The notes: a model not told the origin generated them from the letters alone. DNA of 64,000 nt from Nemertoderma westbladi (GCA_032718475.1 JAUCBJ010006757.1:1-64000); one strand, 5' to 3'. Counted from the first letter of the stretch, positions 12,529 through 24,056 are shown. Made by a program: numbers and translations.

Positions 12529-12630
12529 AAATTCTAGTCGATTAAGATATCGTAGCACTTACCGATACTCTTAAAAGGACAAATTTCCTAGAATTAAGGA
12601 TCCTAGTCCCCAGACATGCTCTGGAATAAA
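12529..12630 (+). ncRNA. structured RNA-like module, copy 2 (element A)
   Basis: Same layout as copy 1, about 230 bp downstream. TATCG (12548-12552) pairs with CGATA (12563-12567) around a 10-base loop, then CCAGA-N5-TCTGG (12610-12624). It starts with the same lead ATTCTAGTCGATTAAGATAT. Confidence 0.5.
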
Positions 12631-13453
12631 ATTATGTCTGTTTTAATGATAAATAATAAAATTTACGGGAATAAATTTAAATTCATCTCTTTTAATGAAT
12701 TTGATAAATTGTCATCTTTATACAATTTATAACATTCCCAAAATTCCATTAATTAATAGATCATGGGAGCGGAGATTGACCCTATTAAGTATATTAGTGT
12801 GCGAGAATCTCCAATATATAGTCAATAGCTGATAAAATTCATAAAATCATGTATAAAGAGGAATATTGACAATTAAAGAATTACTATTAAATAGCATCCC
12901 AGATCTGTATGCATGAGAATTAACCTAATTCTACTGCTAGCTTTCCATAATGTCACCATAGCAACAACCAAGCTAGAATTAGAAGCGAGTTAAAAGAGCA
13001 ATAGAAAGCTTGCCCCATTGAATAGCATACGGAATAAATAGCACACCGCTAGTATCCAGGGATACATAATAATAACGTGGCATTCTGGAAGGCACTTGAC
13101 TAACGGACAAATGGCCCGAATGTGTGCGGTTTGTGACAGTTGTGTGGAATTTGTGCGTTTATAGGTGAATGTTACTACTAAAGTGTGTTTACAGTAGCGA
13201 GTCGCAGTTGTGAAAGTAACCCTACCTCTGCAGTAAGAACCTGAAGTAAATCTAAGCCCTTGGGACAGACAGTGGAGGGACTCGCGCTGGTTGTTGTTGT
13301 TGTTGTGCAGCTACTACGTTGGCGATAGACACAGCGGCGATAGTACATCAGCGCTGAGGATCTTGCGCTATCCGGGGGCATTGAGGGGTAGGCAGCAACG
13401 ACCGCTAGCCTAATTATAATTAATTATAATATCGATAAACTCATATAGCAGCT

Positions 13454-15000
13454 ATAACTGAGTTGATAGAAGATGATCTTGGTATCAGGGAGCGATATAC
13501 CCTACCATTGCAAGCGTTTGTTGATAGTTTAATACGCGGCGACGTTAGTCAACCCACTACGGAGGACGATGGCCGTTATATCGAACCGCCAATGTCACAG
13601 GAACAGCTCACACGTGAATTGGACTATAGAAAATCTCGCTATACGCATCGTAATGGTACGCATATGGACTTCTTAACTACTGGTCATCCTATCGATTTAC
13701 ACGATATGGACGATGTCGACACCGAAAGGGAAATGGTCCTATTTAAATATCATACTCATCGGAGTCGGAACGATAAACTGAGAATCGAACACGAAAATTC
13801 TATTCGAAACCAACTCGAAAGAGAAGACGTTAAAGAACCGGATAAACGCAGTGACTTCAACGTATATTTGGAATTCTTGAGAGAGACATTGTAAAACTTG
13901 AGAAAGATCACCCGCGTTTCCCCTACAAGACGTGCGTCTTTGGTATTATTACGATGAATGCCCTAGACCCAACCAACACACGGAAAGACATAAACATCCG
14001 CGGAGACGTTGCGCTAAACACAGCTTTGCTCGCTATATTTACGGGAGTTTCGAGCGAAACTTGTTCGACGTATCACCTACGCTCGCTCGAATCAAACGAT
14101 CCTTAAATAAACCCATGATCAGAGTTCCAGAATACTCGGTCAGGCCTCCTCATTCCCTGGTGAAACCTCAGACTCTTGATCCTAATAGTATGACAGATCC
14201 TCCTGAACTGTACTCATTGTTCAAAGATCTAGTGTTACCCGAACAATTAGTCGGTGGCACTCCGGTTGTGGGCTCCCTAGATATTCGCCCATCCTACCTA
14301 GCCGGATTGGGACGCGGACATTTAATATCGCCGTTCAACCTGTATAATCGTCCCGGTTTAACCCCGATACAACCTGTCACCGAGGTGGAGGAGAGAGTTG
14401 TACGCAACACGTTAGACACTATTCGACAAAAGATTGGAAAAGGAACCTACGATTGTTTAGAGAAACGTAAATTGCAGCAGCAAGTCCAAGCGGTAAACGA
14501 ATTAGCTTTATCTCAGTTCGATCGGGAAATCCAGAATCTCTAAGAAGATATCGAACTTGGACGACCCTACTCTCTGAAAGAGTTTTGGACGAATGCTTCC
14601 AACGACAAGCGGAGGAAAATCAGCTCGAGGAGAAGCATATCGATTTCAACAGAGCCCGAGAACGCGAGTCGGAAAGAACATCAAACCGAGGAAATTTCTC
14701 ACTACACACGGTCCACCTACCGCTCAAGTGCAAACGACCCGTCAGGGACCAGTAAGAGCTGCTGTCTTGAAACGCGCTCTGAAGGTTGTTCGACCTCGTT
14801 CCACTGAGGTTGATACCGATCAACCGAGTACCTCGACCGGCGGATACACCGACCGTCATCCTAAACCTTCCAATGCAATTGTATTGCACCCTTCACCCAG
14901 GAGTTATAGCCCTCCTAGTAAAGTGGCTCACCCCAAAGAGAAAAGTACTCTTGCTAGCCTCAAAAAACTACGTAAACGCTGTTCGGGTAAGAAGGACCAA
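13454..15000 (+). pseudogene. ORF3 of element A, unknown accessory gene, decayed
   Basis: Starts where B and C have ATG, but here the codon is ATA (13454-13456). The N-terminal block (LIEDDLGIRERYTLPLQAF onward) reads to 13894. A deletion of about 200 bp relative to B then removes a middle part and shifts frame. The next block (13932-14543) contains CDECP-type Cys residues, an Arg/His-rich stretch and a conserved region with LVGGTPVVG. A stop at 14541 and a further shift precede a Pro/Ser/Thr-rich, basic C-terminus. B and C end in a TAA stop, but here it is CAA (14998-15000), so the frame runs on into the LTR. There is no signal peptide or membrane segment, so an envelope gene is unlikely. 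I do not recognise the family. Confidence 0.6.
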
Positions 15001-15070
15001 CTGTTTAGAGTATTTTTATATTTTAGAAACTGTGATTTTTTATATTTTATAGAATTAAATCCCATTTTCT

Positions 15071-15078
15071 GGGAGCGG
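15071..15078 (+). promoter_or_regulatory. polypurine tract of element A
   Basis: GGGAGCGG lies directly before the LTR start TGTAAAAGC. The same bases sit at the same place in elements B and C. It would prime plus-strand DNA synthesis. Confidence 0.65.
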
Positions 15079-15087
15079 TGTAAAAGC

Positions 15088-15224
15088 TTTTGCGGATATA
15101 ACAAGCCATTTTTCTCCGCAATATACTGTGTAGGTGTTTTAGCGGACATAACAAGCCATTTTTACCCACTATGTCTGCATGTGTGCTTTAGCGGACATAA
15201 CAAGCCATTTTCTCCGCAATGCAC
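15088..15224 (+). promoter_or_regulatory. three U3 tandem repeats, enhancer-like (element A)
   Basis: Three copies of about 48 bp share TTAGCGGACATAACAAGCC (the first is diverged). B and C carry two looser copies at the same position in U3. Repeats of varying number in U3 are typical of LTR enhancers; that role is inferred. Confidence 0.5.
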
Positions 15225-15327
15225 TTAATACTCTAAAAGATGACTCAGATGACGCAATCTGTCAGCTGATTTACTGCCAACGCCATCTTCTCAACGCCAA
15301 CTTATCTTTGTTCTTTGTTCGGCTCAG

Positions 15328-15339
15328 CCAATCAGAGCG
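15328..15339 (+). promoter_or_regulatory. CCAAT box in U3 of element A
   Basis: CCAATCAGAGCG is present without change in the LTRs of A, B and C. CCAATCAG is the known NF-Y target. Confidence 0.55.
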
Positions 15340-15900
15340 ATTTTCACTTTGTGTTGGACAGTGCCTACAGAAACCCACGCAATTCAGTCAGTGTGTATCT
15401 TTTCTAAGCCCAGAACACCGGCTTAGGATTCTTCTGTACTTCTGTGGAAGTTTCAGACTTTGAACTAAACATCAGAAACATCAGATGGCTTTGATTACAA
15501 GAACGTAAAACTATTAACGATTCAACTACTGAATCATTGCTGAATCATACTTCATATCTGAATCACTGAAACATCGCCACACCGCAGCACTACGCAACGC
15601 GATTCAACTACCGCATCACACCGCAATTCATGCATTGCTGCACATGGAACACTGCATAAGTAACACATACTGACTGTTCACCGCATTATTTGATTCTGTT
15701 ATTACTTGGTGTTTATGTTGGTGTATATTGCTGATATATTTGGAGAATACCGATGAATAATCATAAAACCCTCAATCTTCTTGATTACTAAAGGTTAGAG
15801 GAACAGGTTTACCGGTAGCAACTGCGACTTACATCATAGTGGTTTTTGTGTGAATTGAATGCTATTTCATAATCCCTACATGTGTCAGTTGCGATCCTCC

Positions 15901-15994
15901 TTATATATGATCAAATTCAGTGACGGTCGGCAGATCAGTGCGCAGTAGTGTGAACTAGTGTGAAGTCGTGTGAAGTAGTGTTAAAGTTAATAAA
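15901..15994 (+). promoter_or_regulatory. TATA-like box, start region and AATAAA of element A LTR
   Basis: TTATATATGATC at 15901 is followed about 25 bp later by the conserved GACGGTCGGCAGAT and by AATAAA at 15989-15994, giving a plausible U3/R/U5 order. B and C have AACAAA where A has AATAAA, so their poly(A) signal must differ. Confidence 0.4.
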
Positions 15995-16346
15995 GCATCT
16001 CCTAAAGAATGCGCTTTTTACGAAACTCAGTAGCCATCCAGTTGTGATTAGTATAAGTCATAACTCTGTTTTATACTTAAAGCGCCACGTCCTAAAGGAA
16101 CTGTTAATATTTCCCCGAAAGTGAATAATATTGTCAGAGATTATATATTGATGATCAATCGAATAACAGTAGGTCTACACTGCAATCACTATCAAAGCAT
16201 CCGAATCCAGTCTCCCTTAACTGTGGTTGAATGGTCGCGCACAGGCTGGCTTCGGCTGATGTAACTTCAGTACATTAAATAATCGATATATAAAAAGACA
16301 ATTAAAATTGGCAGGTTAAACTGCTAAAGGTCTAAAAGCGCGAACA

Positions 16347-17971
16347 CTTTTGTTGGGTTATAACTTTTGCGTAGAGGTATAGCCTACAAAGAGGCTACAT
16401 GTAGGTATGTGTAGCCTACTTGTAGATGCACGTGTAGGGTGAATGTATGTAGGTGTAGGTAGATCTTTAAAAACAACCATGATGAATGAATAGGCCTACA
16501 CGGGGTACCCGGACCGGAACTTCCTCGATGAGATGCGAATGCGGCGAACGGGGGTGGTACCCGGAACAACCACGAAGAGATGCGCATATGGCGGGCGGTG
16601 GTACCCGAAACAACCAGGAGGAGATGCGAATACGTCAAATGGGGGTCCCCTGAATACCCACGAGACGGAGCCTATCAATACTACAGTACTGACAAAGGAA
16701 AAAACGACTGAACGATATACTGATACATACTGTAGATCTTATGATCCTGCGGGTTCAGGCATGGAGGCTAATGACTTTGAATCGAACCTGATGTTTCCAG
16801 TCAAGGAGGAATCTACTAACGGTTAGGGTTAGAGGTCGTCGTCGGTGTCCATGAGGGTCTGAGGATGAGTGGGTGATTCAACAAAACGCTAACAATGATA
16901 CCGGACTGACTGATTGAACCAGAGTGGCGATGGTAGTCGCTGATGTATATATATTATATCATGTATTGATTGTTAGTAGATATTTTTTTATAATATTTGT
17001 TTATTAAATTGTCTTTAATGTCTATATTGATAATATTGTGTGCTGATTTTACTTATTTTCCATTTTATAAATCTTGCTGTGGCCGTTTTAATCTAGGCCT
17101 ACTACAAACTGCCGTTTTAATGGATATGCAATTTAACTTCTTCTTTCTATTAACTTTGAATGCAATCCAATATAACTGTAAAGCTATTGACTTTCATGTT
17201 ATTGTTTTGCTGTTACTTCGAGATGGGATTTGAATCCCATGGGAATACTTTATAATGAAACAGTGTGGTGGTCCGCGGGATAGTGGGAAGGGATGGGACT
17301 GTTGCTGGTTGGTGGAATGTGACTGCCTGAAAAATTAAAACAAACAAAACTTCCAGACTTCTATATTTTTACTTTCAAAACAAAATGTCCAAAACATTTC
17401 AATGCTGAAGTACTGTTCAAGTCCCATGGATGTATGGTTGATAAACAGATAAAGAGGGGCAGAGGGGGGTCAGGGTTTCTGGTAGACTATAGTCCCCACG
17501 ATGATGGCTGTTTGTTTAGGTTACTCTTACTCAATAAACATATAAATCAGAACGAGTTAATCTAATGGAACGATGCCTTTCGTGGCGTTAGCATACTCAA
17601 ATTTATTAGGGCCTAATATTTATGACGAGTAAGGGACTTTAGTATAATCAGAACGCGATGTTTGATATTTATACAGTACTGCAGTAAAACCTGTTGTCTG
17701 ACAGCAGACATGTCTGCAGGTTGATGTACCGTATTGTACAGTGGAGATCAGAGATTATTGCCATACATCCTGCGCGCGAGCTGGGGGAAGATCTTCTCTG
17801 TGCTGGGGGTAAGACCGCGTAAGAAAAGGGGGAAGAGGGGGAAAGAAAAGGGGTATGGATCTATAAATAGCATCCAATGGGATGCCTCTACTTTACGACC
17901 GTTCTATACTGTAAACATACAGCTGTCTACCTTATTGAGAAGTGGTAATACTATTTAATAGTTGCTAAACT
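16347..17971. other. host spacer right of element A
   Basis: No supportable gene. The only structure is a run of about three 47-bp repeats (16500-16650) whose open frame (16533-16826) carries no recognisable domain. Confidence 0.5.
16500..16650. repeat. about three copies of a 47-bp repeat
   Basis: Copies share GGTACCCGGAACAACCACGA and GAGATGCGAAT with scattered differences. Confidence 0.7.
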
Positions 17972-19895
17972 TACCCCCACCCACCCACCTATCATTACAC
18001 ACCTACTGTACTTAACCATACATACCCATTCCTACATAGCTACTTACACGTACCCTCCCACCCACCTAAGCACGTCGACTTAACTGCACCCACCCACCCA
18101 CCTAAGCACACCTACTTAACCGCACCCACCCAAGCACGTCTACTTAACCGCACCCACCCACCCACCTAAGCACGTACACTTACCCGCACCCACCCACCTA
18201 CATAAGCACACCTAGTTAACCGCACCCACCTAAGCACGTCTACTTAACCGAACCTACCCAAGCACGCCTACTTAAACGCACGTCTACTTACCCGCTCCCA
18301 CCCACACACCTAAGCACATCTACTTACCCGCACCCACCCACCCACCTAAGCACGTATACTTACCCGCAACCACCTACCTACCTAAGCATACCTAGTTAAC
18401 CGCACCCACCTAAGCACACCTACTTAACCGCACCCACCCTCCTAAGCACGTCTACTTAACCGCACCCACCCAAGCACGTCTACTTAACCGCACCCACCCA
18501 TCTAAGCACGTCTACTTACACGCACCCACCCACCTAATTAAGCACGTCTACTTACCCGCTCCCACCCACACACCTAAGCACGGCTACTTACCCGCACCCA
18601 CCCACCCACCCACCTAAGCACGTTTACTTACCCGCAACCACCTACCTACCTAAGCATACCTAGTTAACCGCACCCACCTAAGCATACCTACTTAACCGCA
18701 CCCACCCACCCACCCTCCTAAGCACGTCTACTTAACCGCACCCACCCAAGCACGTCTACTTAACCGCACCCACCCACCTCAGCACGTCTACTTACACGCA
18801 CCCACCCACCTACTTAAGCACGTATACTTACCCGCACCTACCTCCTACCTAAGCACACCTAGTTAACCGCACCCACCTAAGCACATCGACTTAACCGCAC
18901 CCACCCACCCACATAAGCACGTGTACTTAACCACACCTACCCACCCACCCACCTAAGCACGTATACTTACCCGCACCCACCTCCTACCTAAGCACACCTA
19001 GTTAACCGCACCCACCTAAGCACATCGACTTAACTGCACCCACCCACCCACATAAGCACGTGTACTTAACCACACCAACCCACCCACCCACCTAAGCACG
19101 TATACTTACCCGCACCCACCTCCTACCTAAGCACACATAGTTAACCGCACCCACCTAAGCACGTATACTTAACCACACCCACCCACCCACCTAAGCACGT
19201 TTACTTAACCACACCCACCCACCCACCTAAGCACATCGACTTAACGGCACCCACCCACCCACCTAAGCACCCCTACTTAACCGCACGTGTACTTAACCGC
19301 AAACAATCAACCAACTCACCTAAGCACGTCTACTTAACCGCAAAGCACACCTACTTAACCGCACCCACCCACCTACATAAGAACGTCTACTTAACCGCAC
19401 CCACCAACCCACCTAAGCACACCTACTTACCCGCACCAACCCACCTACATAAGCACGTCTACTTAACCACACCCACCCACCCTCCTAAGCACGTCTACTT
19501 AACCGCACCCACCCATCTACCTAAGCACAACTACTTAACTGCACCCACCCACCCACCTAAGCACATCGACTTAGCCGCACCCACCCACCCATCTAAGCAC
19601 ACCTACTTAACCGCACCCGGCCACCCACCCTCCTAAGCACATCGACTTAACCGCACCCACCCACCCACCTAAGCACACCTACTTAACTGCACCCACCCAC
19701 CCACCTAAGCACACCTACTTAACTGCACCCACCCACCAACCTAAGCAAGTCTACTTAACCGCATCCACACACCAAACTAAGCAAGCACGTCTACTTAACC
19801 ACACCCAACCTCCCCTACCCCTACACACCTAATTACCCGCACTCACCTACCCCTACCCACCCCCCCTCCCTCCCACACCCTATTTACCCGCACCG
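17972..19895. repeat. 1.9-kb minisatellite, about 32-bp unit
   Basis: About 60 variable copies of a unit around CCCACCTAAGCACGTCTACT, with a varying number of CCCA blocks. It is C-rich on the plus strand throughout. No coding potential. Confidence 0.95.
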
Positions 19896-20446
19896 ATCGC
19901 CCGAACCTAACAAACACACCCACCCCTACTTTATCCTACCTTATTCAGACTCCACGGCAAACATTCTCGGAGCAATCGTGCCGTACCAGAAATTTGCAAA
20001 AACGTAAAGCAGGGACAGTTTTCGCCAAAACCTTTTTTACAAGAACCTTTTTTTATAATCGTTTCCTATAAAATAATGCTAAGTTTTTACATCCTAGAAC
20101 ATTCGATAACTATTGTAAATTATTGTAATTAATTAATAGGTTGGTTGCTTTTTTTACCATATATTATTAAATAAATGTGAGATAGTTAGTGCAGTTAGTT
20201 TAATTATAATATCGTAAACATCACTGCACAAAAACGCGTTTTACACACCAGATCTTTAAAACATTACCTTTATTCGCATGCGAAAATAAGGGTTATGCCA
20301 GAGCCAGCCTAGAGGCCAAGCAAGGTACCGGTAGCCGTAGCAATGCTAGAAGCTAGAAGCTTCCTATTGGGTGCTATTTTTAGATCCTTCCCCCTTTTCT
20401 TACCCCCTCATCCGTGCCACCGCTGATTCAGCCAAACAACCCAGGC
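19896..20446. other. spacer with no recognised feature
   Basis: AT-rich, then mixed sequence. I see no gene or repeat boundary. Confidence 0.5.
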
Positions 20447-20665
20447 AGCTCCGTAGCCCATCATTGTTCCAATTCTTCCGGTAGGCTATCATTACGGCTC
20501 TCCTAATTTGTTTCAAATTTGTTTCACTGGCATACTTAACATTGTTCCAATTTGTTGAGCTCCGTAGCCCATCATTGTTCCAATTCTCCGGTAGACTATC
20601 TTTACGGCCCTCCTAATTTGTTTCAAATTTGTTTCACTGGCATACATAGCATTGCAGGTAGGACA
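20447..20665. repeat. two tandem copies of a 111-bp unit
   Basis: Both copies start AGCTCCGTAGCCCATCATTG and end near CACTGGCATAC, with few differences. Confidence 0.9.
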
Positions 20666-20814
20666 CCATTACGTGGCTCCTAATATGTTTCAATTATGTT
20701 CCAATTTTGTTTCAATTAACAGAGACATACTAGTGGCAGTACGCGCGCAAAAGATATACCCCTTTTGTTGTCCTTTTAATGACTTTTTATGGATGTATTT
20801 CTTCAAACTGTCAG

Positions 20815-20995
20815 ACTGCTGATTTCTGGACTGTCAGACAGTTGTTTTCAACATGCCTATGCCAAAACATTCAAAATTTGTTGATTTCTGGTCTGTCGGA
20901 CAGTTGGTTTCACTATGCCTGTGCCAAAACATTCCATGATTCCATGATTTATAGACTATGAGATAGAATTCCATATGCGCCTGTGGTAAAAGACT
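20815..20995. repeat. about three copies of a 65-bp repeat
   Basis: Copies share GATTTCTGGACTGTCAGACA and ATGCCTATGCCAAAACATTC, diverging in the third copy. Confidence 0.75.
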
Positions 20996-21074
20996 CTAAA
21001 TTTAATAGTTTGTGGTTGTTGTAGATAATCGATTACCACATGACGTAGCAAAACACTCATTTTATAGCCAAAAA

Positions 21075-21960
21075 CAATTACCAATTGATGGAAAGGCCGG
21101 ATTTTCTAACCAAAACAATAAACAGTCACTTTACCAAATCAGGGAAAGGAGCAGGTTACAGAGGCGGGATTTTCTAACCAAAACAATAAACGATCATTTA
21201 ACTAATTGAGGGAAAGGAGCAGGTTACAGAGGCGGGATTTTCTAACCAAAACAATAAACGATAACATTACCAATTGAGAGAAAGGAGCAGGTTACAGAGG
21301 CGGGATTTTTTAACCAAAACAATAAACAGTCACTTTACCAAATCAGGGAAAGGAGCAGGTTACAGAGATGGGATTTTCTAACCAAAACAATAAACGATAA
21401 CATTACCAATTGAGAGAGAGGAGCAGGTTACAGAGGCGGGATTTTCTAACTAAAACAATAAACAGTCACTTTACCAAATCAGGGAAAGGAGCAGGTTACA
21501 GAGACGGGATTTTCTAACCAAAACAATAAACGATAACATTACCAATTGAGAGAAAGGAGCAGGTTACAGAGGCGGGATTTCCTAACCAAAACAATAAACG
21601 ATCACTTAACTAATTGAGGGAAAGGAGCAGGTTACAGAGGCGGGAGTTTCTAACCAAAACAATAAACAGTCACTTTACCAAATCAGGGAAAGGAGCAGGT
21701 TATAGAGACGGGATTTTCTAACCAAAACAATAAACGATAACATTACCAATTGAGAGAAAGGAGCAGGTTACAGAGGCGGGATTTCCTAACCAAAACAATA
21801 AACGATCACTTAACTAATTGAGGGAAAGGAGCAGGCTACAGAGGCGGGATTTTCTAACCAAAACAATAAACGATCATTTAACTAATTGAGGGAAAGGGGT
21901 AGGTTACAGAGGCGGGGAAAAGGAGCAGGTTACAGAGGCGGGATTTTCTAACCAAAACAA
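21075..21960. repeat. minisatellite, 68-bp unit, about 13 copies
   Basis: Unit contains GGAAAGGAGCAGGTTACAGA, GGCGGGATTTTCTAACC and AAAACAATAAACGAT. Two variants (CAGTCACTTTACC and CGATAACATTACC) partly alternate, suggesting a higher-order repeat. Confidence 0.95.
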
Positions 21961-22515
21961 CCGGTCAGCCGTTAGGCCTACCAGTACCGTATTTAAATGG
22001 TAGGCTACACAGTAGGCCTACAGCAGTACCGGTGCCGGTACCGGTACTAAAATACAGAAATACCTGCTTTATACCTACATCTGTACATACAATACAGCAA
22101 AATAGTGCTATATATACTAATACCGGTACTGATAGCCTGAGAGAACAGCAGTAGAGAAACCGGTAGCATGGAACCTAACATTAGATTTTTGGAGGACATA
22201 AAAAATTAAAAAAAAGGACAAAAAAAGGATTTAAACGGACAATAAAAATTATTGCGTTAGTGAAATATGAAATATTGCGGAAACAACCTATTTTACAGTA
22301 CGTACCGGTACCAGTACTTCAACTTCTAGGTATTTCAGTGCCCCATATTTTCACCTTATAATTATTGTACCAAAGTGAGAAGTTCTCGAGTTTCACGAAT
22401 TTTTAGATTCAGACATTTCTCCCTCTTTAAGGAATAACAAAAGACTTTAAGTGTTGGAATGACTTACAATTTGAACAGGTCACTACCGGTACTGTATATA
22501 TATATACTGTATCAT
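21961..22515. other. spacer with CCGGTA-rich sequence
   Basis: No gene seen. It contains dense TACCGGTA and TAGGCCTA palindromes and a purine-rich stretch near 22200. Confidence 0.5.
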
Positions 22516-22765
22516 TATACATTTGTTGTCACAGTAACACTGATGGTGGGTGATACCTTTGAAGTTTTATGGGGAGACCTCCAAGGTGACACACTTGCAA
22601 CATTCTTATTCATAATTATTGTGGTTGACTACTGTATATCCTACGCATGTCCTTCGAACATCATAATGAAGATGGGGTGTTGATCACACCCCCTAATATG
22701 GCTACAGAAGTCGAGTAAATCCAGCCAAGCGCCTAAATGATCTAGACTATGCTAGAGTAGGAGTA
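22516..22765 (+). pseudogene. LINE reverse transcriptase fragment
   Basis: Translation gives FEVLWGDLQGDTLA followed by hydrophobic FLFIIIVVDY, the region before the RT active site of a non-LTR retrotransposon. After a frame change it gives NPAKRLNDLDYA, matching the start of the FADD box of the related fragment at 52230-53260. It breaks off within the active-site motif. It is the same LINE family, badly decayed; clade not certain. Confidence 0.6.
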
Positions 22766-23369
22766 GGCCTACAGGTACCTCAGAATCACAAAGAGGGTGC
22801 CCAACGACTTCAAACTTTATTTACCAATACATTTGAAGTTTTTCGTGCTATTTAGTCGTACTGTAGCTGTAACTTAGGCCTACTGTACAACAAAACGGTG
22901 TGAGATAAAGTGCTATATTAGCCTACTTCATACCTGCGGATGGAGGGAGTAAAATAATATTAACAGATCAAACATGTAAAGAATTATCGAATATAATTGC
23001 AGTTTCGGGGTGTTTACCGCTTGTGTTCCCAATTCCAAGGTGGAACAGCCCTTGCTCTATTACCATACTATGCAAAACCATGTGGTGAGGAATTCGCAAA
23101 GGGAAAGCTTGATCTGCCATACACAAGCTATCCAGGGTCTGGAAGAGTTGTGATATCTCATGCTCTTTTAAAGGCACGCCTTTTCCGTGCAGAAGTGAAG
23201 CCTCTATGGCAGCCCATGCTGGGCTCTAACAGCTGAGAGATACCCGGTCTCTGTATGGTACATATAGGATGTGGGGCAGGGTGCACTGGTGCACAACATT
23301 GCCCATGATGTACACATAAGCAAGCAATTATGTGTTTTACAAAGATGGCAACATCTTATTGTCAAGACC
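22766..23369. other. spacer between LINE fragments
   Basis: A 79-codon open frame at 22997-23236 has no recognisable domain and sits between two LINE pieces; I do not call it a gene. Confidence 0.45.
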
Positions 23370-23535
23370 CAGCATTACCCTGCAGAGACGCCACCTGAAG
23401 CTTGCTCGGAGCTTTGGCCGGCAGGATCAACCTTTAGACTACATTGTGCTATGGCAGCCTGCTGGTGAGAATAGGCGAAGTGGACAGCCAATGGCTTACC
23501 TAAAACGGCTGCTCAAGGGCACCGGACTTTAGAAT
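23370..23535 (+). pseudogene. LINE ORF C-terminal fragment
   Basis: Translation RRHLKLARSFGRQDQPLDYI followed by VLWQPAGENRRSGQPM matches the C-terminal end of the LINE at 52230-53260 (LRFAGHCFRREDQP, VLWQPPG, then GQPM and LKDTGL in a shifted frame). It is probably the tail of the fragment at 22516 with the middle lost. Confidence 0.6.
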
Positions 23536-23562
23536 AGGGATGAACTGGTAAAGTGTAAGCCT

Positions 23563-24056
23563 ATGGCTGATTGTGAGATCTGGGGGCGCTATGTTGCTGT
23601 GATCCGCCGACACTGTATATGGCTGACTGTGAGATCTGGGGACGCTATGTTGCTGGGTCCGCCGACACTGTGCAGTATATGGCTGGCTGTGAGATCTGGG
23701 GCGCTATGTTGCTGGGTCTGCCGACACTGTATATGGCTGATTGTGAGATCTGGGGGCGCTATGTTGCTGTGATCCGCCGACACTGTATATGGCTGACTGT
23801 GAGATCTGGGGACGCTATGTTGCTGGGTCCGCCGACACTGTATATGGCTGGCTGTGAGATCTGGGGCGCTATGTTGCTGGGTCTGCCGACACTGTATATG
23901 GCTGGCTGTGAGATCTGGGGCGCTATGTTGCTGGGTCCGCCTGCACAGTATATGGCTGACTGTGAGATCTGGGGGCGCTATTTTGCTATGGGTCCGCCGA
24001 CACTGTATATGGCTGACTTTGAGATCTGGGGGCGCTATGTTGCCGTTTTCCGCTGA
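23563..24056. repeat. minisatellite, 54-57-bp unit, about 9 copies
   Basis: Copies share TATATGGCTG, GTGAGATCTGGGGGCGCTAT and CCGCCGACACTG. The unit has few stops, so open frames appear on both strands; these are by-products of the repeat. Confidence 0.9.

Larger units (their letters stand above)
11745..13453 (+). other. spacer between polyprotein and ORF3 in element A
   Basis: No coding sequence is recognisable. The spacer is AT-rich but well conserved in elements B and C. It holds a near-invariant block (12075-12215) and two repeated hairpin modules (12301-12399 and 12529-12630). It ends with ATATAGCAG just before ORF3, a possible 3' splice site. Confidence 0.7.
6166..16346 (+). mobile_element. 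BEL/Pao element A, 5'-truncated and decayed, RT and integrase deleted
   Basis: Homologous along its length to elements B and C, in plus orientation. Order: part of the leader (from about 6166), gag-protease frame (6783-11744), structured spacer, ORF3 remnant (13454-15000), polypurine tract (15071-15078) and 3' LTR (15079-16346). No copy of the LTR is found to the left, and the leader similarity to B and C stops at about 6166, so the 5' end is truncated or was displaced by element D. The reading frames hold several stops and shifts. Compared with B, the RT/RNase H block and the integrase block are missing. Confidence 0.85.
15079..16346 (+). repeat. 3' LTR of element A (1268 bp)
   Basis: Begins TGTAAAAGC and ends GCGCGAACA, the TG...CA form, at the same points as the LTRs of B and C. 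It contains U3 tandem repeats, a CCAAT box, a TATA-like box near 15901 followed by a conserved GGTCGGCAGAT start region, and AATAAA at 15989-15994. Confidence 0.9.

Noticed and set aside
16533-16826. Small host gene of 97 codons
   Set aside because: The first half is translated 47-bp repeat, there is no recognisable domain, and no splice or promoter support.
17221-17250. tRNA gene from GGGATTTGAATCCC
   Set aside because: Only a T-arm-like palindrome; no acceptor stem, D-arm or anticodon arm around it.
17972-19895. CRISPR array
   Set aside because: There are no unique spacers between constant repeats, units vary continuously, and the context is an animal genome.
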